Of a DNA stretch of 64,000 nt, positions 37,224 through 46,649 are shown piece by piece (within the stretch, counting starts at the first letter, position 1; each line of letters opens with the position of its first letter). The notes below the pieces were generated by a model, which saw nothing but the letters and a program-made list of their open reading frames with translations, was not told the origin of the DNA and did no database searches. This DNA comes from Pseudobacillus wudalianchiensis (GTDB lineage: Bacteria; Bacillota; Bacilli; Bacillales; Domibacillaceae), in the NCBI RefSeq assembly GCF_001685015.1, contig NZ_MAYT01000027.1, forward strand, positions 1 through 64,000, given 5' to 3'. The position numbers were made by a program, and so were the translations under genes.

Positions 37224-38406
37224 ACGTTTGAAAGAAGAAAAAAATGAACCGCTATGCAGTTATCTTTACGATCTCGTCCATTTAAGGAAGCACGTTGAAC
37301 AGGTAACAGGGATGCTTCCCGAAAACTGTCGTATGTATTATGCCATGAAAGCCAATTCAGAAAAGGAGATTTTAGAAACCGTTTATCCTTTCATAGAAGG
37401 TTTCGAAGTCGCTTCTATCGGTGAAGTAAAAAAAGCACGAGCAGTAAGTCCAACCGTCCCTGTTATTTTCGGCGGGCCTGGAAAAACAGATGATGAATTA
37501 GCAGGTGGGATTTTAGAAAATGTTCAGCTTTTTCATGTGGAAAGCATGCAGGAGCTCAAGCGCTTGGCGATCATTGCTGAACAACTGGATAAAAAAGTGT
37601 CCGTATTGCTTCGTATGAACCTGCGCGGACCATTCCCATCCGCCACCCTTCATATGGCTGGAAGACCAACGCAATTCGGAATCGATGAAGCGCAGGCAGA
37701 AGAAGCTATCCAACTAGCGCTCTCTTGCCCATCACTGCAGCTGGAAGGATTTCATTTTCACTCGATCTCTAACAACTTGAATCATAAACGGCACATAGAG
37801 CTAATCAATATTTATTTCGAAAAAGCAAAGGACTGGTCTCAAAAGTATGATTTTCCGCTTGCTTATATTAATGTAGGCGGTGGCATCGGAGTGAATTTTT
37901 CTGATCTTCATCAATCATTTCACTGGGATGGGTTCACAGATGAATTGCAGCGGTTAATTGTTCAAGAAAATATGCAGGATGTAACCATTATCTTTGAATG
38001 TGGTCGGTTCCTAACCTCGTCATGTGGTTACTATGCTGTTGAGATAATTGATATAAAGGAAACTCACAGCAAAGCATTCGCGGTCATACGCGGAGGCACT
38101 CAGCATTTCCGCCTTCCCGTGTCGTGGCAGCACAATCACCCATTTACTATCATTCCTATAGAGAAATGGCGCTATCCATTTGAACGAAAAGCCGTCGGCA
38201 GTCAGGAAATTACTATTGTCGGGCAGTTATGCACACCGAAAGACGTCTTTGCCAAGGATGTCATGATAGAAGAGCTGCGGATTGGCGATATTATTATGTT
38301 TCTCTATACAGGTGCTTATAGCTGGTCGATTTCACATCACGATTTTTTAAGTCATCCGCATCCACAGCAGCTTTTTTTACAGGAAGAAAGTGTGCTTAAA
38401 GTATAA
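37198..38406 (+). CDS. sbnH: PLP-dependent decarboxylase SbnH
   Basis: A 402-residue fold-type III decarboxylase of the Orn/DAP/Arg decarboxylase family. The PLP lysine is K51 in YYAMKANS; GFHFHSISNN, VGGGIGVNF and FECGRFL are cofactor-binding motifs. SbnH decarboxylates the citryl-diaminopropionate intermediate to the diaminoethane form. I choose the ATG at 37198, preceded by AAGGAGGAAG; the longer frame from 37165 adds an arginine-rich stretch with no ribosome site. It overlaps sbnG by 26 nt in another frame. Confidence 0.93.
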   Translation: MEKVIKAIKRLKEEKNEPLCSYLYDLVHLRKHVEQVTGMLPENCRMYYAMKANSEKEILETVYPFIEGFEVASIGEVKKARAVSPTVPVIFGGPGKTDDELAGGILENVQLFHVESMQELKRLAIIAEQLDKKVSVLLRMNLRGPFPSATLHMAGRPTQFGIDEAQAEEAIQLALSCPSLQLEGFHFHSISNNLNHKRHIELINIYFEKAKDWSQKYDFPLAYINVGGGIGVNFSDLHQSFHWDGFTDELQRLIVQENMQDVTIIFECGRFLTSSCGYYAVEIIDIKETHSKAFAVIRGGTQHFRLPVSWQHNHPFTIIPIEKWRYPFERKAVGSQEITIVGQLCTPKDVFAKDVMIEELRIGDIIMFLYTGAYSWSISHHDFLSHPHPQQLFLQEESVLKV

Positions 38407-38430
38407 CGGATGAGGAAAGGAGATCTTTTT

Positions 38431-39192
38431 ATGAATCATATTATGACATCATTGAAACTTTTACCGATCCATTTGCTGGAGCTTCATGAGGACTTTGAAC
38501 CTTCACGATTGGAGAAAACAATGTCCGGTATAGAGAAAGATCAATTTCTGCGTCATCCTATTCTGGCCACACGCTTAATGAACGGCCGCTATTTAGTGTT
38601 GGATGGGGTCCATCGTTTTACCAGCTTAAAGAAAATGGGCTGTAGAACAGTGCCTATCCAGGAAGTCAAAGAAGAAGAATTTACTTTTTCAGCCTGGCAT
38701 CATTTTGTTGAAAGTGGTTCTTGGTATGATAAACTCCTTTATCATTCTGCTCTTCCCTGGACAAGAGAGAAGAAAGAAGGCAGTCTTTTCGTAGAAATAA
38801 TCACGGGGAAGGATGAGCGGCATTTTTTATATAAAGAGGACATAGCTTCCCGTTTTTTAGAGAGCTGGCATACGGTTGCCTCTAGCTATACAAAACATCA
38901 TGAGGTACGGAGAATTCCGCCGGAGGCCGAATTTATGTGTCCAATGGAAGGAGTGCTCATTAAATATGGGTCGTTAGATTATCACTCCGTCGCCCAATAC
39001 GTGCTTGATGGAATGAAGCTTCCTGCTGGTGTGACGAGATTTCAGGTGAGCGGGCGGCTGTTAAACTTACAAGTGCCGCTCGCTTTATTAAAAGAGCGTA
39101 ATGGAGCTGAGTCAGAGTGGAATGAATTGCTTGATCGGTCTCGTCAGTCATTAAGATGTTACGCCGAAAAAGTGTACTTATGTGAACTATAA
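38431..39192 (+). CDS. sbnI: SbnI, ParB/Srx-like serine kinase and regulator
   Basis: A 253-residue protein of the ParB/sulfiredoxin-like fold, with VLDGVHRFTSLKKMGC (about 55-70) as the nucleotide-binding motif and a conserved C-terminus ending in RCYAEKVYLCEL. In S. aureus, SbnI phosphorylates free L-serine to O-phosphoserine, the SbnA substrate, and also works as a haem-responsive regulator of the operon. The ATG at 38431 has AAAGGAGAT upstream. It is the last gene; a strong terminator follows. Confidence 0.9.
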   Translation: MNHIMTSLKLLPIHLLELHEDFEPSRLEKTMSGIEKDQFLRHPILATRLMNGRYLVLDGVHRFTSLKKMGCRTVPIQEVKEEEFTFSAWHHFVESGSWYDKLLYHSALPWTREKKEGSLFVEIITGKDERHFLYKEDIASRFLESWHTVASSYTKHHEVRRIPPEAEFMCPMEGVLIKYGSLDYHSVAQYVLDGMKLPAGVTRFQVSGRLLNLQVPLALLKERNGAESEWNELLDRSRQSLRCYAEKVYLCEL

Positions 39193-39202
39193 AATTAATA
39201 AA

Positions 39203-39245
39203 GAAAGAACCTCGAAATCAATTAAATTCGAGGTTCTTTCTTTTT
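39203..39245. terminator. Bidirectional terminator after sbnI
   Basis: GAAAGAACCTCGAA / TTCGAGGTTCTTTC, a 14-bp stem with a T-run on both sides, between sbnI and the convergent chemoreceptor gene. Confidence 0.88.
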
Positions 39246-40152
39246 AAATTATTTTTGAGAATTCCTTTGCTTGGGCATCTAGCTTTTCTGCAGAAGAGGA
39301 AATGTTCATAAAATCTTCTACTGTTACATGAACTTGTTGCTGGCTATGTTCGACATTCTCCTGTTCACGTGTTATGCCATTTGTAATTTTTGCGATTTCT
39401 CTTGTGATTCCTTCGATATTGTCCCGGACTTCAATAATAGAATTCTCCACACTGACGGAAAGCTTTCGAACTTCCTTAGCGACTACATCAAACCCTCGGC
39501 CATGCTCTCCAGCGCGAGCCGCCTCGATTGCGGCATTTAGCGCTAATAAATTGGTTTGGGCCGCAATCTCACGAATGGTTTTTACAATACTTTGAATGGC
39601 CTTCGTTTGTTGTTGAAGATCATCCAGCGTATAGGTGTTTTCTGAGGAGATTTCTGCAATTTTATTAATCGTCAGGAGTAGTTCTTGACTGCGATTAATG
39701 CCGGTTTCGGAGCTTATGCTGAGCACTTCTGCCATCTCCTGTAATTCATCTGCCACTTGGGAGACGATGTTTTGTCTTTTTGTTATATCGGTTGCTACTT
39801 TTAAAATGCCGATAACGCTTCTTTCTTCTAGATCGCGTATAGGCATATACGTTGCTTCTAGCCAGACACGATTTCCCTTTGCATCTATTCTTTCAATTTT
39901 ATCTTGAAAGCTTTTACCGAAAGTTAAATCCCGCCAAAATTGCTCATAACCCGGACTATTGGAAAAATATGAGAAACATAGCTCCTTGTGATGCATACCG
40001 AGCATTTTTTCTCTCGTGTAACCCATTGTTTCAGAGAACTTATCGTTTACATAGGATACACGACGATTAAGATCAAACTGGATCATAGCCAAATTATCTT
40101 CCATTGCTTTAAGAACAAGTGTATTATTTATTTCTTCTTGCTGTTTTACCAT
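39244..40152 (-). CDS. Soluble PAS-containing methyl-accepting chemotaxis protein
   Basis: A 302-residue cytoplasmic chemoreceptor without membrane helices. A PAS domain (about 12-128, with [17 protein letters not shown] and KVATDITKR) precedes a short signalling hairpin whose tip is [29 protein letters not shown]. The tip normally contacts CheW and CheA. It is shorter than transmembrane receptors and similar in plan to small soluble MCP-like proteins of Bacillus. It may sense redox or a ligand bound by the PAS domain. It lies downstream of the globin-HD-GYP gene, 36 nt apart on the same strand, so the two are likely co-transcribed. Confidence 0.88.
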   Translation of the reverse strand: MVKQQEEINNTLVLKAMEDNLAMIQFDLNRRVSYVNDKFSETMGYTREKMLGMHHKELCFSYFSNSPGYEQFWRDLTFGKSFQDKIERIDAKGNRVWLEATYMPIRDLEERSVIGILKVATDITKRQNIVSQVADELQEMAEVLSISSETGINRSQELLLTINKIAEISSENTYTLDDLQQQTKAIQSIVKTIREIAAQTNLLALNAAIEAARAGEHGRGFDVVAKEVRKLSVSVENSIIEVRDNIEGITREIAKITNGITREQENVEHSQQQVHVTVEDFMNISSSAEKLDAQAKEFSKII

Positions 40153-40188
40153 TCCGCTTCTCCTCTAAAATAAAATTGTAGGTCACCT

Positions 40189-42129
40189 TCATAGTCTGGC
40201 CAATTGTGTGCGGCATTCGAGAAAATCTTCCCACATCTTAAGAAACAAATCCAAGAGATATGGATCAAATTGTCTTCCTCTTCCTTCTTCTAAAATCTTT
40301 TTGACTTTTTCAGCGGAGAGAGCATCCTTATAGACACGTTTGGATAATAAAGCATCAAATACATCTACAATAGCTACAATTCGTCCTTCCAATGGGATGG
40401 CTTCACCTGCAATCCCATTTGGATATCCTTTTCCATTCCACCACTCATGGTGTGTATAAGCAATTGTCGCAGCCATTTGAATAACAGGCAGTTCCAAGTT
40501 CGATAAAATGCGATGGCCGATAAGAGAATGTGTTTTCATCGATTCCCATTCTTCATTCGTCAGTTTAGCTGGCTTATTCAGAATGGAATCTGGAATCCCT
40601 ACTTTTCCTATATCGTGAAAGCGGGCAGCAAGTGAAATATTCTCAACGAATTGCTCATCTTTTCCAATAAGCTTTGCCAGCATTCCTGATAAAACACCAA
40701 TTCGATAGACATGCGTGCCAGTATCATCATCGCGAAACTCTGCTAATTTCAATAATCTGTCCAGTGTGTCGAATAATATTTTTGATTCCTTTGTCGTATC
40801 TTGCATCACGAGAAGAGAGCGCGACAGATCAAAAATATTGTTAACAGAAAATGGTCTTACTTTGTAATAGTGGGGCACCTTTTCTTCCATTTCTAATGTT
40901 AACGTAGCATGATCTCTTTTATTTAAAAGCGGGCATTCTGTACAAGGGACCGCTCGGTTGAAAATCAGTTCATAGCACCGGCTTCCAAAGTTTTGAGGAA
41001 ATATAGTATTTGATTTTTTCGTATCTAACAATTTCTGCATTTTATTATTGACCCAAGTGATTCGGCCAAAATCGGTCGAACTAATTTCATAGGCGTAAAC
41101 ATCAAGGAATTGGAAATTTTGTAAAAACTGATAAGGCTGGACCGTTTCTTGTATTAAAGATTTAATGAATTTATAAAGACGATCAAAGGCTGTTATATAA
41201 TTAAAAAGTTTCGGATCAAGAGAATGGTTTTCATTTGAGAGGAAAACTTTTTTCAACGCTTCCTCTAAACAGTCTCCAATCATCTGAAAATGCTGGTGAG
41301 AGATTTTATTATTGATAATTAAGCGGCTCCAATCTTGAATAAGACGATAAAAAATTTCTGGCTTGCGGTACACTCGTTCTTGGAAAAACTGAACAACCAG
41401 GCTGCTAATATAGATAAAATAATCTTTACTGTACAGAAGAGTGCGCAAAGATTCATGATTTTTAATTCTTTCTGCCAAGAGATCCTGGAACAGTTCACTA
41501 AGATTCGATGCTTGAAACGAAATAAGACCGCTAAATTCATCTAAACAGATAAGATCCTCATCTGTAAGACCATTCTCATACTGAATTTTTTTGAGTTCAT
41601 ATCTCAAAGGGTGTACGGCTCGATCCAGTTCAAATTCATTATAGGCTTCCATCGTCAGCTGCATATCAAAAGAGAAGAGGGCCTGCAAAGCATTAATGAA
41701 AGGCACAAGCTTTTCATGCAATATAGACTGGCCGATTTCTGTAATGACATTTATATATTTAGCATAAGTTGCAAGATACCATTGAAGGTTTAATCCTATT
41801 TTAGAATGAACTTTTCCTATAGTCAGCCGATCCTCAATATAAGTGTCGTCGATCATCCCAGTTAAACACTGTTCTAGATAGCGGCATTGTGCCCGCTTTA
41901 ATCTTTCAAGAGTAGAGTATTCATCAATAATTTTTCCTAAACTTTCAATCATATAAATTTCCTCATATAATCTGTTAACAATTTCAGGTATAAAGGGGGC
42001 TAAAACGTCTTGTTGTTCGTTGATACGTTGAAGTTTTTCTGAGGTAATGCCAATAAACTGTATCTGTTCTAATCTCTTAGGATCTGAGACTTTTATTCTG
42101 TTTAATTTGGCACTTTTAGACATAGCCAT
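40189..42129 (-). CDS. Globin-coupled sensor with PAS and HD-GYP (cyclic di-GMP phosphodiesterase) domains
   Basis: A 646-residue cytoplasmic protein. An N-terminal protoglobin-type sensor domain (about 15-170) carries the likely haem-proximal H108 in GKVHSKIGL. A helical linker (175-335) and a PAS-like segment (about 340-445), with a CTEC pair at 396-399, follow. The C-terminal HD-GYP domain (about 455-640) is intact: HDIGKVGIPD from H505/D506 and HHEWWNGKGYP at 560-570. It should hydrolyse cyclic di-GMP in response to oxygen or another haem ligand. The ATG has AGGAGGAC upstream. Confidence 0.87.
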   Translation of the reverse strand: MAMSKSAKLNRIKVSDPKRLEQIQFIGITSEKLQRINEQQDVLAPFIPEIVNRLYEEIYMIESLGKIIDEYSTLERLKRAQCRYLEQCLTGMIDDTYIEDRLTIGKVHSKIGLNLQWYLATYAKYINVITEIGQSILHEKLVPFINALQALFSFDMQLTMEAYNEFELDRAVHPLRYELKKIQYENGLTDEDLICLDEFSGLISFQASNLSELFQDLLAERIKNHESLRTLLYSKDYFIYISSLVVQFFQERVYRKPEIFYRLIQDWSRLIINNKISHQHFQMIGDCLEEALKKVFLSNENHSLDPKLFNYITAFDRLYKFIKSLIQETVQPYQFLQNFQFLDVYAYEISSTDFGRITWVNNKMQKLLDTKKSNTIFPQNFGSRCYELIFNRAVPCTECPLLNKRDHATLTLEMEEKVPHYYKVRPFSVNNIFDLSRSLLVMQDTTKESKILFDTLDRLLKLAEFRDDDTGTHVYRIGVLSGMLAKLIGKDEQFVENISLAARFHDIGKVGIPDSILNKPAKLTNEEWESMKTHSLIGHRILSNLELPVIQMAATIAYTHHEWWNGKGYPNGIAGEAIPLEGRIVAIVDVFDALLSKRVYKDALSAEKVKKILEEGRGRQFDPYLLDLFLKMWEDFLECRTQLARL

Positions 42130-42456
42130 AAAACGTCCTCCTAGAGTTGAATTTTATGGTCGGTTGCGCTACCGGCTCCCAATCATCCAAAGCGCCCAAA
42201 TGCAGATGATCTTTCTTTGCCTCCATAGATCTTTAAGATGGTGTATAGATAAATAATATACCAATTTATGAAAAAAATGTAGAACTTTATTCTTATATTT
42301 TAAAGAAGTAACGCTTTAATCCTTCATGCAGTAAAATGTGAGCAAGTAAAAAATATTCTGTCTGAAAGTGTCGTTAGTAAGCAGAATAGCGGTTATCATT
42401 GTTGGCTATACTCTATAAAATAATCTTTAAGTATCAAAAAGGAGAACAAAGGCGAT

Positions 42457-43176
42457 ATGGCAGACTATTTGGAAGTTGCTTTACGAACCATTCTTGCTTT
42501 TGGAATGTTATTTGTTGCCGCAAGATTTTTAGGAAAACAAACCATTTCCAAGATGACGTATTTTGATTTTATTGCGTCCATTACCATTGGCGCTATTATT
42601 GCTAACCTTTCCTTTAATGTAGCTTTGAAAACACATCACCTGGTGATTGCGTTTACTGAATTTGTTTTAATCGCTTTTTTCATTGCGTTTCTTTCATTAA
42701 AAAATAGAAAAGCTAGAAAGTTTTTCGCAGGAGATCCGACTGTTGTTATTCAAAATGGGAAAATATTAGAGAAAAATATGGAGAAAATGCGTTATACTTT
42801 AGACTATTTAAACCAACAGTTGAGAGAGAAAGATGTTTTTAATATCGATGAGGTTCTATTCGCTATTATTGAAACAAATGGAACGCTCACTGTTTTGAAG
42901 AAACCAGAATTCCGTCATGTAATAAAGCAAGACTTAACAATAGCTGTTCAGCCAGAAAAGGCGCTTCCGATAGAGCTTGTGATGGACGGTGAAATTATAC
43001 ATGCTAACTTCGTGCAGAATAACTTAAAATCTAGTTGGCTGGGATCTCAATTGAAAAAACGGGGCTTACAACTAAGTGAGGTTGTATATGCTGTTCTAGC
43101 TGCTAATGGAAAGGTATATATCGATACATACAAGGATCATATTCACTCTCCTGTAGATGAAGAGCCGTCTGAATAA
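42457..43176 (+). CDS. DUF421 (YetF-like) membrane protein
   Basis: A 239-residue protein with three N-terminal membrane helices (about 8-78) and a cytoplasmic DUF421 domain. Signature segments are RFLGKQTISKMTYFDFIASITIGAI-like (about 23-47) and DEVLFAIIETNGTLTVLKK (about 130-148). Bacillus paralogues such as YetF and YdfR occur in membrane/spore contexts; no biochemical role is established. The ATG has AAAAGGAGAAC upstream. It is monocistronic; a promoter and riboswitch follow before ktrB. Confidence 0.85.
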   Translation: MADYLEVALRTILAFGMLFVAARFLGKQTISKMTYFDFIASITIGAIIANLSFNVALKTHHLVIAFTEFVLIAFFIAFLSLKNRKARKFFAGDPTVVIQNGKILEKNMEKMRYTLDYLNQQLREKDVFNIDEVLFAIIETNGTLTVLKKPEFRHVIKQDLTIAVQPEKALPIELVMDGEIIHANFVQNNLKSSWLGSQLKKRGLQLSEVVYAVLAANGKVYIDTYKDHIHSPVDEEPSE

Positions 43177-43242
43177 AAACAAAGGATAGTCACAATACAT
43201 TAACAACTACGTTTTAAAGCTTTTAATTTCTTTTATTTTGTC

Positions 43243-43271
43243 TTTACAAATGGTTTTTCCGAGAGTATAGT
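43243..43271 (+). promoter_or_regulatory. Sigma-A promoter of ktrB
   Basis: TTTACA (43243-43248), a 17-nt spacer and TATAGT (43266-43271). It would start a transcript about 35 nt before the c-di-AMP riboswitch. Confidence 0.7.
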
Positions 43272-43307
43272 AGCTATTATCAATTTAATATTTACATAAA
43301 ATCGACC

Positions 43308-43450
43308 TTATATTGCTTAATCCTTATGGAGTGGGGGACCCATCTTTGTGCATAGCACTCGGGGTGAATCCTTCGTTAGAGGGTAGGGCTACTTTCAAAG
43401 TCCGAGTCCGACAGCTAACCCCATCAGCGTTTTGGAAGGAGGTTTGCTTT
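43308..43450 (+). ncRNA. c-di-AMP riboswitch (ydaO/yuaA type)
   Basis: The conserved ydaO-type core elements occur in order: GCTTAATCC, GGGGGACCCA, CGGGGTGAATCC, AGGGTAGGGCT, CCGAGTCCGACAGCTAACC and the closing AGCG...GGAAGGAGG. The RNA class binds cyclic di-AMP and turns off potassium-uptake genes in Bacillus. Here it leads directly to a terminator and then ktrB, so c-di-AMP should lower KtrB synthesis. Confidence 0.92.
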
Positions 43451-43463
43451 GTGTTGTTTGCAG

Positions 43464-43497
43464 GAACACTGAGTAAGGCCTTGGTGTTCTTTTTGTG
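43464..43497 (+). terminator. Riboswitch-controlled terminator
   Basis: GAACACTGAG (43464-43473) pairs with CTTGGTGTTC (43480-43489) including two G-U pairs, followed by TTTTTGTGTTTTT. It sits between the riboswitch and ktrB and is the likely expression platform. Confidence 0.8.
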
Positions 43498-43568
43498 TTT
43501 TTAAAAAGGCAGCGTTATAGCATTATTTCTTTTTAAAGAAAATTATGATGAGGAAATGAAGGGATCGT

Positions 43569-44912
43569 ATGGTTAACAGCAAATCTGGTTATTTTATGGA
43601 CCCACCAAAGATTTTAGCAGGCGGGTTTGCTCTCGTTATTTTCTTAGGTGCCTATCTTTTAACACTGCCGGCTGCTACTCAAAATGGAGAAGGATTATCT
43701 TTCTTAAACGCCCTTTTTACAGCTACTTCTGCGACTTGTGTGACGGGTTTAGTTGTAGTAGATACGGGCACAACGTTCACTACCTTTGGCCAGCTTGTGA
43801 TTTTAAGCCTTATTCAAATTGGCGGATTAGGATTTATGTCGGTTGCGACACTGTTTGCTTTTCTGCTACGGAGAAAAATCTCTTTCAAGGAAAGACTGAT
43901 TTTAAGAGAGGCTTTTAACTCTTTAGCGATTGAAGGAATCGTAAAGCTAGTAAGGAGGGTGTTGCTCTTTACATTAATCTGTGAGTTTATAGGCGGGACG
44001 TTGCTGGCTATTCGTTTTTCTTTCGATATGCCTGTGGGAAAGGCGGTCTATTATGGGTTCTTTCATGCGATTTCTAACTTTAACAACGCCGGATTCGACC
44101 TTATGGGAGAATATAGAAGTTTAACGGGCTACGTTGACGATCCCGTTGTAGTATTGGTCGTCTGTTCGTTAATCATTTTAGGTGGGATTGGATTTGTCGT
44201 CATGAATGAACTATATGAATATCGTAAGAGGAAGCACTTATCTTTACACACAAAGATTGTATTAGTGACGACCTTCTTGCTAGTCGCAGCAGGCGCAGCT
44301 CTTATTTTCTTTTTGGAGCTCCATAATCCTAAAACGCTCAAGCCTTTATCTTGGACAGGGAAGTTCTTAGGGGCTTTGTATCAATCAGTCACAGCCCGGA
44401 CAGCGGGATCGAATACACTTAATATTGCTGACTTAACCGATACATCCTTGTTTGTCATTATCTTTTTAATGTTCATCGGGGCCTCTCCGGGGTCTACTGG
44501 AGGAGGAATTAAGACGACAACGTTTGCTACATTGGTTGGTGCTGTCTTATCTCAAATAAAAGGAAAAGAAGAAGTTGTTTTTTTTGAAAGAAGAATCGAT
44601 TATAAATTAATCTATAAATCTCTTACTATCATTTTAAGCAGTTTGTCTGTTGTTGTGGTGGTCACAATGATTTTAACGATTACCGAAACGGGAAAAGGAT
44701 TCCTCATGATTGTCTTCGAGGCCACTTCGGCTTTTGCCACGACAGGACTATCAATGGGGTTGACGCCGGACTTGACGCCTATAGGAAAAGTCGTGATCAT
44801 CCTGGCGATGTTTACAGGAAGATTAGGTCCATTAACATTAGCAATAGCTCTCACATTAAATCGCCAGCCTGACCGTTATCGATATACAGAAGAAAAAATA
44901 ATGATTGGATAA
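43569..44912 (+). CDS. ktrB: Ktr-type potassium channel subunit KtrB
   Basis: A 447-residue TrkH/KtrB-family channel with four membrane-pore-membrane repeats. The four pore loops are recognisable: ATCVTGLVVVD, NFNNAGFDLMG, TARTAGSNTLN and FATTGLSMGLT, with the GASPGSTGGGIKT gating-loop region. It forms a sodium-dependent K+ channel with a cytosolic KtrA/KtrC ring. No ktrA-type gene is adjacent, so the partner must be encoded elsewhere, as for B. subtilis KtrD. The ATG has GAAGGGATC upstream. It is regulated by the leader riboswitch. Confidence 0.9.
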   Translation: MVNSKSGYFMDPPKILAGGFALVIFLGAYLLTLPAATQNGEGLSFLNALFTATSATCVTGLVVVDTGTTFTTFGQLVILSLIQIGGLGFMSVATLFAFLLRRKISFKERLILREAFNSLAIEGIVKLVRRVLLFTLICEFIGGTLLAIRFSFDMPVGKAVYYGFFHAISNFNNAGFDLMGEYRSLTGYVDDPVVVLVVCSLIILGGIGFVVMNELYEYRKRKHLSLHTKIVLVTTFLLVAAGAALIFFLELHNPKTLKPLSWTGKFLGALYQSVTARTAGSNTLNIADLTDTSLFVIIFLMFIGASPGSTGGGIKTTTFATLVGAVLSQIKGKEEVVFFERRIDYKLIYKSLTIILSSLSVVVVVTMILTITETGKGFLMIVFEATSAFATTGLSMGLTPDLTPIGKVVIILAMFTGRLGPLTLAIALTLNRQPDRYRYTEEKIMIG

Positions 44913-44946
44913 GTTTGAAGCAATTTCGCAGGAGGATTTACCAGCA

Positions 44947-45351
44947 GTGATTAAAAAAATAATAAGCCAATGGTTTTTACAAGTCGGTTCAGCACACATT
45001 CATCTTGTTTTGGATAAGAAAGAATTTATCCCAGGAGAAAAAGTAACGGGATATTTCTCTTTAGAAGGTGGATGGTTCGAACAGAACATTAAGAGACTGG
45101 AATGTGATCTGGTCATAGTAGACAAACAGGAACATACGGAGCAATTGATTGAAGGGGCTGTCACAAGATTAATGTCAAAGTCGATTGACTCCAATGAATC
45201 GGACCAAATTCCTTTTACTTTTTGTCTGCCAGCTAAGCTAGCTCCTTTATCAGGCAACCGCTCGTATCAATTTCATACGAGAATCGTTTTTAGCAATGGC
45301 ACGGAAAGCAGTGACCATGATGAAATCAAAATTTCAAAGGCTGACTCATAG
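44947..45351 (+). CDS. Short Spo0M-like (arrestin-fold) protein
   Basis: A 134-residue protein resembling the N-terminal half of Spo0M sporulation-control proteins: KKEFIPGEKVTGYFSLEGGWFEQNIKRLECDL, then IPFTFCLPAKLAPLSGNRSYQFHTRI. Full Spo0M is about 250 residues, so the C-terminal half is missing and the frame ends cleanly. I choose GTG at 44947, preceded by AGGAGG; a TTG at 44905 overlaps the ktrB stop and lacks a site. It follows ktrB closely and may be co-transcribed. Function unknown. Confidence 0.65.
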   Translation: MIKKIISQWFLQVGSAHIHLVLDKKEFIPGEKVTGYFSLEGGWFEQNIKRLECDLVIVDKQEHTEQLIEGAVTRLMSKSIDSNESDQIPFTFCLPAKLAPLSGNRSYQFHTRIVFSNGTESSDHDEIKISKADS

Positions 45352-45368
45352 ATAAATACTTGCTATCG

Positions 45369-45402
45369 CAAGCACCTTTCTTATAAAGAGGGGTGCTTTT
45401 TG
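45369..45402 (+). terminator. Terminator after the Spo0M-like gene
   Basis: AAGCACC / GGTGCTT stem around a 15-nt loop, followed by TTTTTG, 18 nt after the stop codon. Confidence 0.7.
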
Positions 45403-45905
45403 TGTGCCAGCGGTAATTTCAACTGTAAAGAAGATCAATATCTTTTATTGGTATAAAGATAAATGTCTAAAATTTACAGAGTGAATGCTTAACGAAAGGG
45501 TGGAGGAGCGGAGAGAGTTAGATGTGATGATCGAAGATTGTCATTGAGTTACTTACATAAAAATAAATCCAATAAATTGGAATATGAAGTAAGATTTTTT
45601 TGGAGAGAGGTCAACAACAAAAAGTTCTAAGTAGAAAGAAAAATTAAGATAATGAAACTTGGGAGAAATAAATTAAATTTACACTCTAGCAAAAAACTTA
45701 GATTAACCATGGTTCGAATATGTGGACGATTAATTTTATTATTTATAATAAAGCTGCATTTTTATTTTCAACAGAATAATACAGTTTCTAGGATTAGATC
45801 TAGACAACGCTTGAAATGAGTCATAAAGGTGGTGGTTAAGAATTTATATTATTTCATTTTAAAATATCTCAATATTAAAAGTTTACTTATGAAATGAGAT
45901 ATTTT

Positions 45906-45939
<34 letters not shown>

Positions 45940-45954
45940 AAAAATCAATCTTTA

Positions 45955-46300
45955 TTATAAAAACCCTTTTCCCGCCTCCTCTTGAAGTTTTGGTCCGTTT
46001 TCTTCTAGTGAATGTACTTTTCTGAATGCTTATAGCTTCAATGCAGTTATTTTTTAGGTTTTACTAAAAATCTTTTTTCTTTTTATAATCGCAGCTTTGG
46101 TTAATTTCTTCTTCAAAGATATTAAATTCTCTTTTAATGTAAAGATTTTTATCTCCGTAAATGACTTTTACAAATTTCTATATATGTTATTTTAATGCCA
46201 TACAAATATTTTTTATTGTTATGTTAGCCACTTCACTAATTTCAGATTGTAAAGGAACTATCTTTAATTTGTTTCTCAAGCCTTCATTTTCCGGGGTATT
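45955..46300 (-). pseudogene. Decayed, frameshifted reading frame of unknown origin
   Basis: Minus-strand translation gives protein-like pieces in different frames, separated by stops: PENEGLRNKLKIVPLQ... ending ...NICMALK (46187-46300), then a GDKNLYIKREFNIFEEE piece, and finally FRKVHSLEENGPKLQEEAG ending at a stop at 45955. Their order is collinear, as expected for one gene broken by indels. I do not recognise the family. It could also be chance. Confidence 0.3.
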
Positions 46301-46366
46301 TTATTATTAGAGCTTTCTTAAAAACTTAGTAGCATCTATATACTAGAAAATAATAGGATCTATAAC

Positions 46367-46413
46367 AAAAAGAGCAGGTTTGAGATAATACCATCCATAA
46401 CCAGCTCTTTTTG
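46367..46413. terminator. Terminator-like hairpin
   Basis: AAAAGAGCAGGTT (46367-46379) against AACCAGCTCTTTTT, with one A-A mismatch, T-rich on both strands. Confidence 0.55.
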
Positions 46414-46649
46414 TTGGGTTAAATTTTCAAACCGCGAGTCTCCGCCCTTTCATACTGGGAATACAGCGTAGCTAAAATTATGTAAATATAGTTTATATAG
46501 CATAAAATGAGAAAAATTACGGGTTAATACAAACAAAAAGTTTTATTAGTATATTTATTTTATCATTTCCTTGCTAAATGATTAACGATTCTTTCAGGAT
46601 GATTTAGTCACTTATTATACGGTTCTTCTCAATAGTAATAAATCAATAA

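Noticed and set aside
42130-42260. c-di-GMP (GEMM) riboswitch before the HD-GYP gene
   Set aside because: The AGCCGGTAGC...ACC part recalls the 3' strand of GEMM-I, but the conserved GCAAAGGCAAACC and GACGCAAAGC elements are absent.
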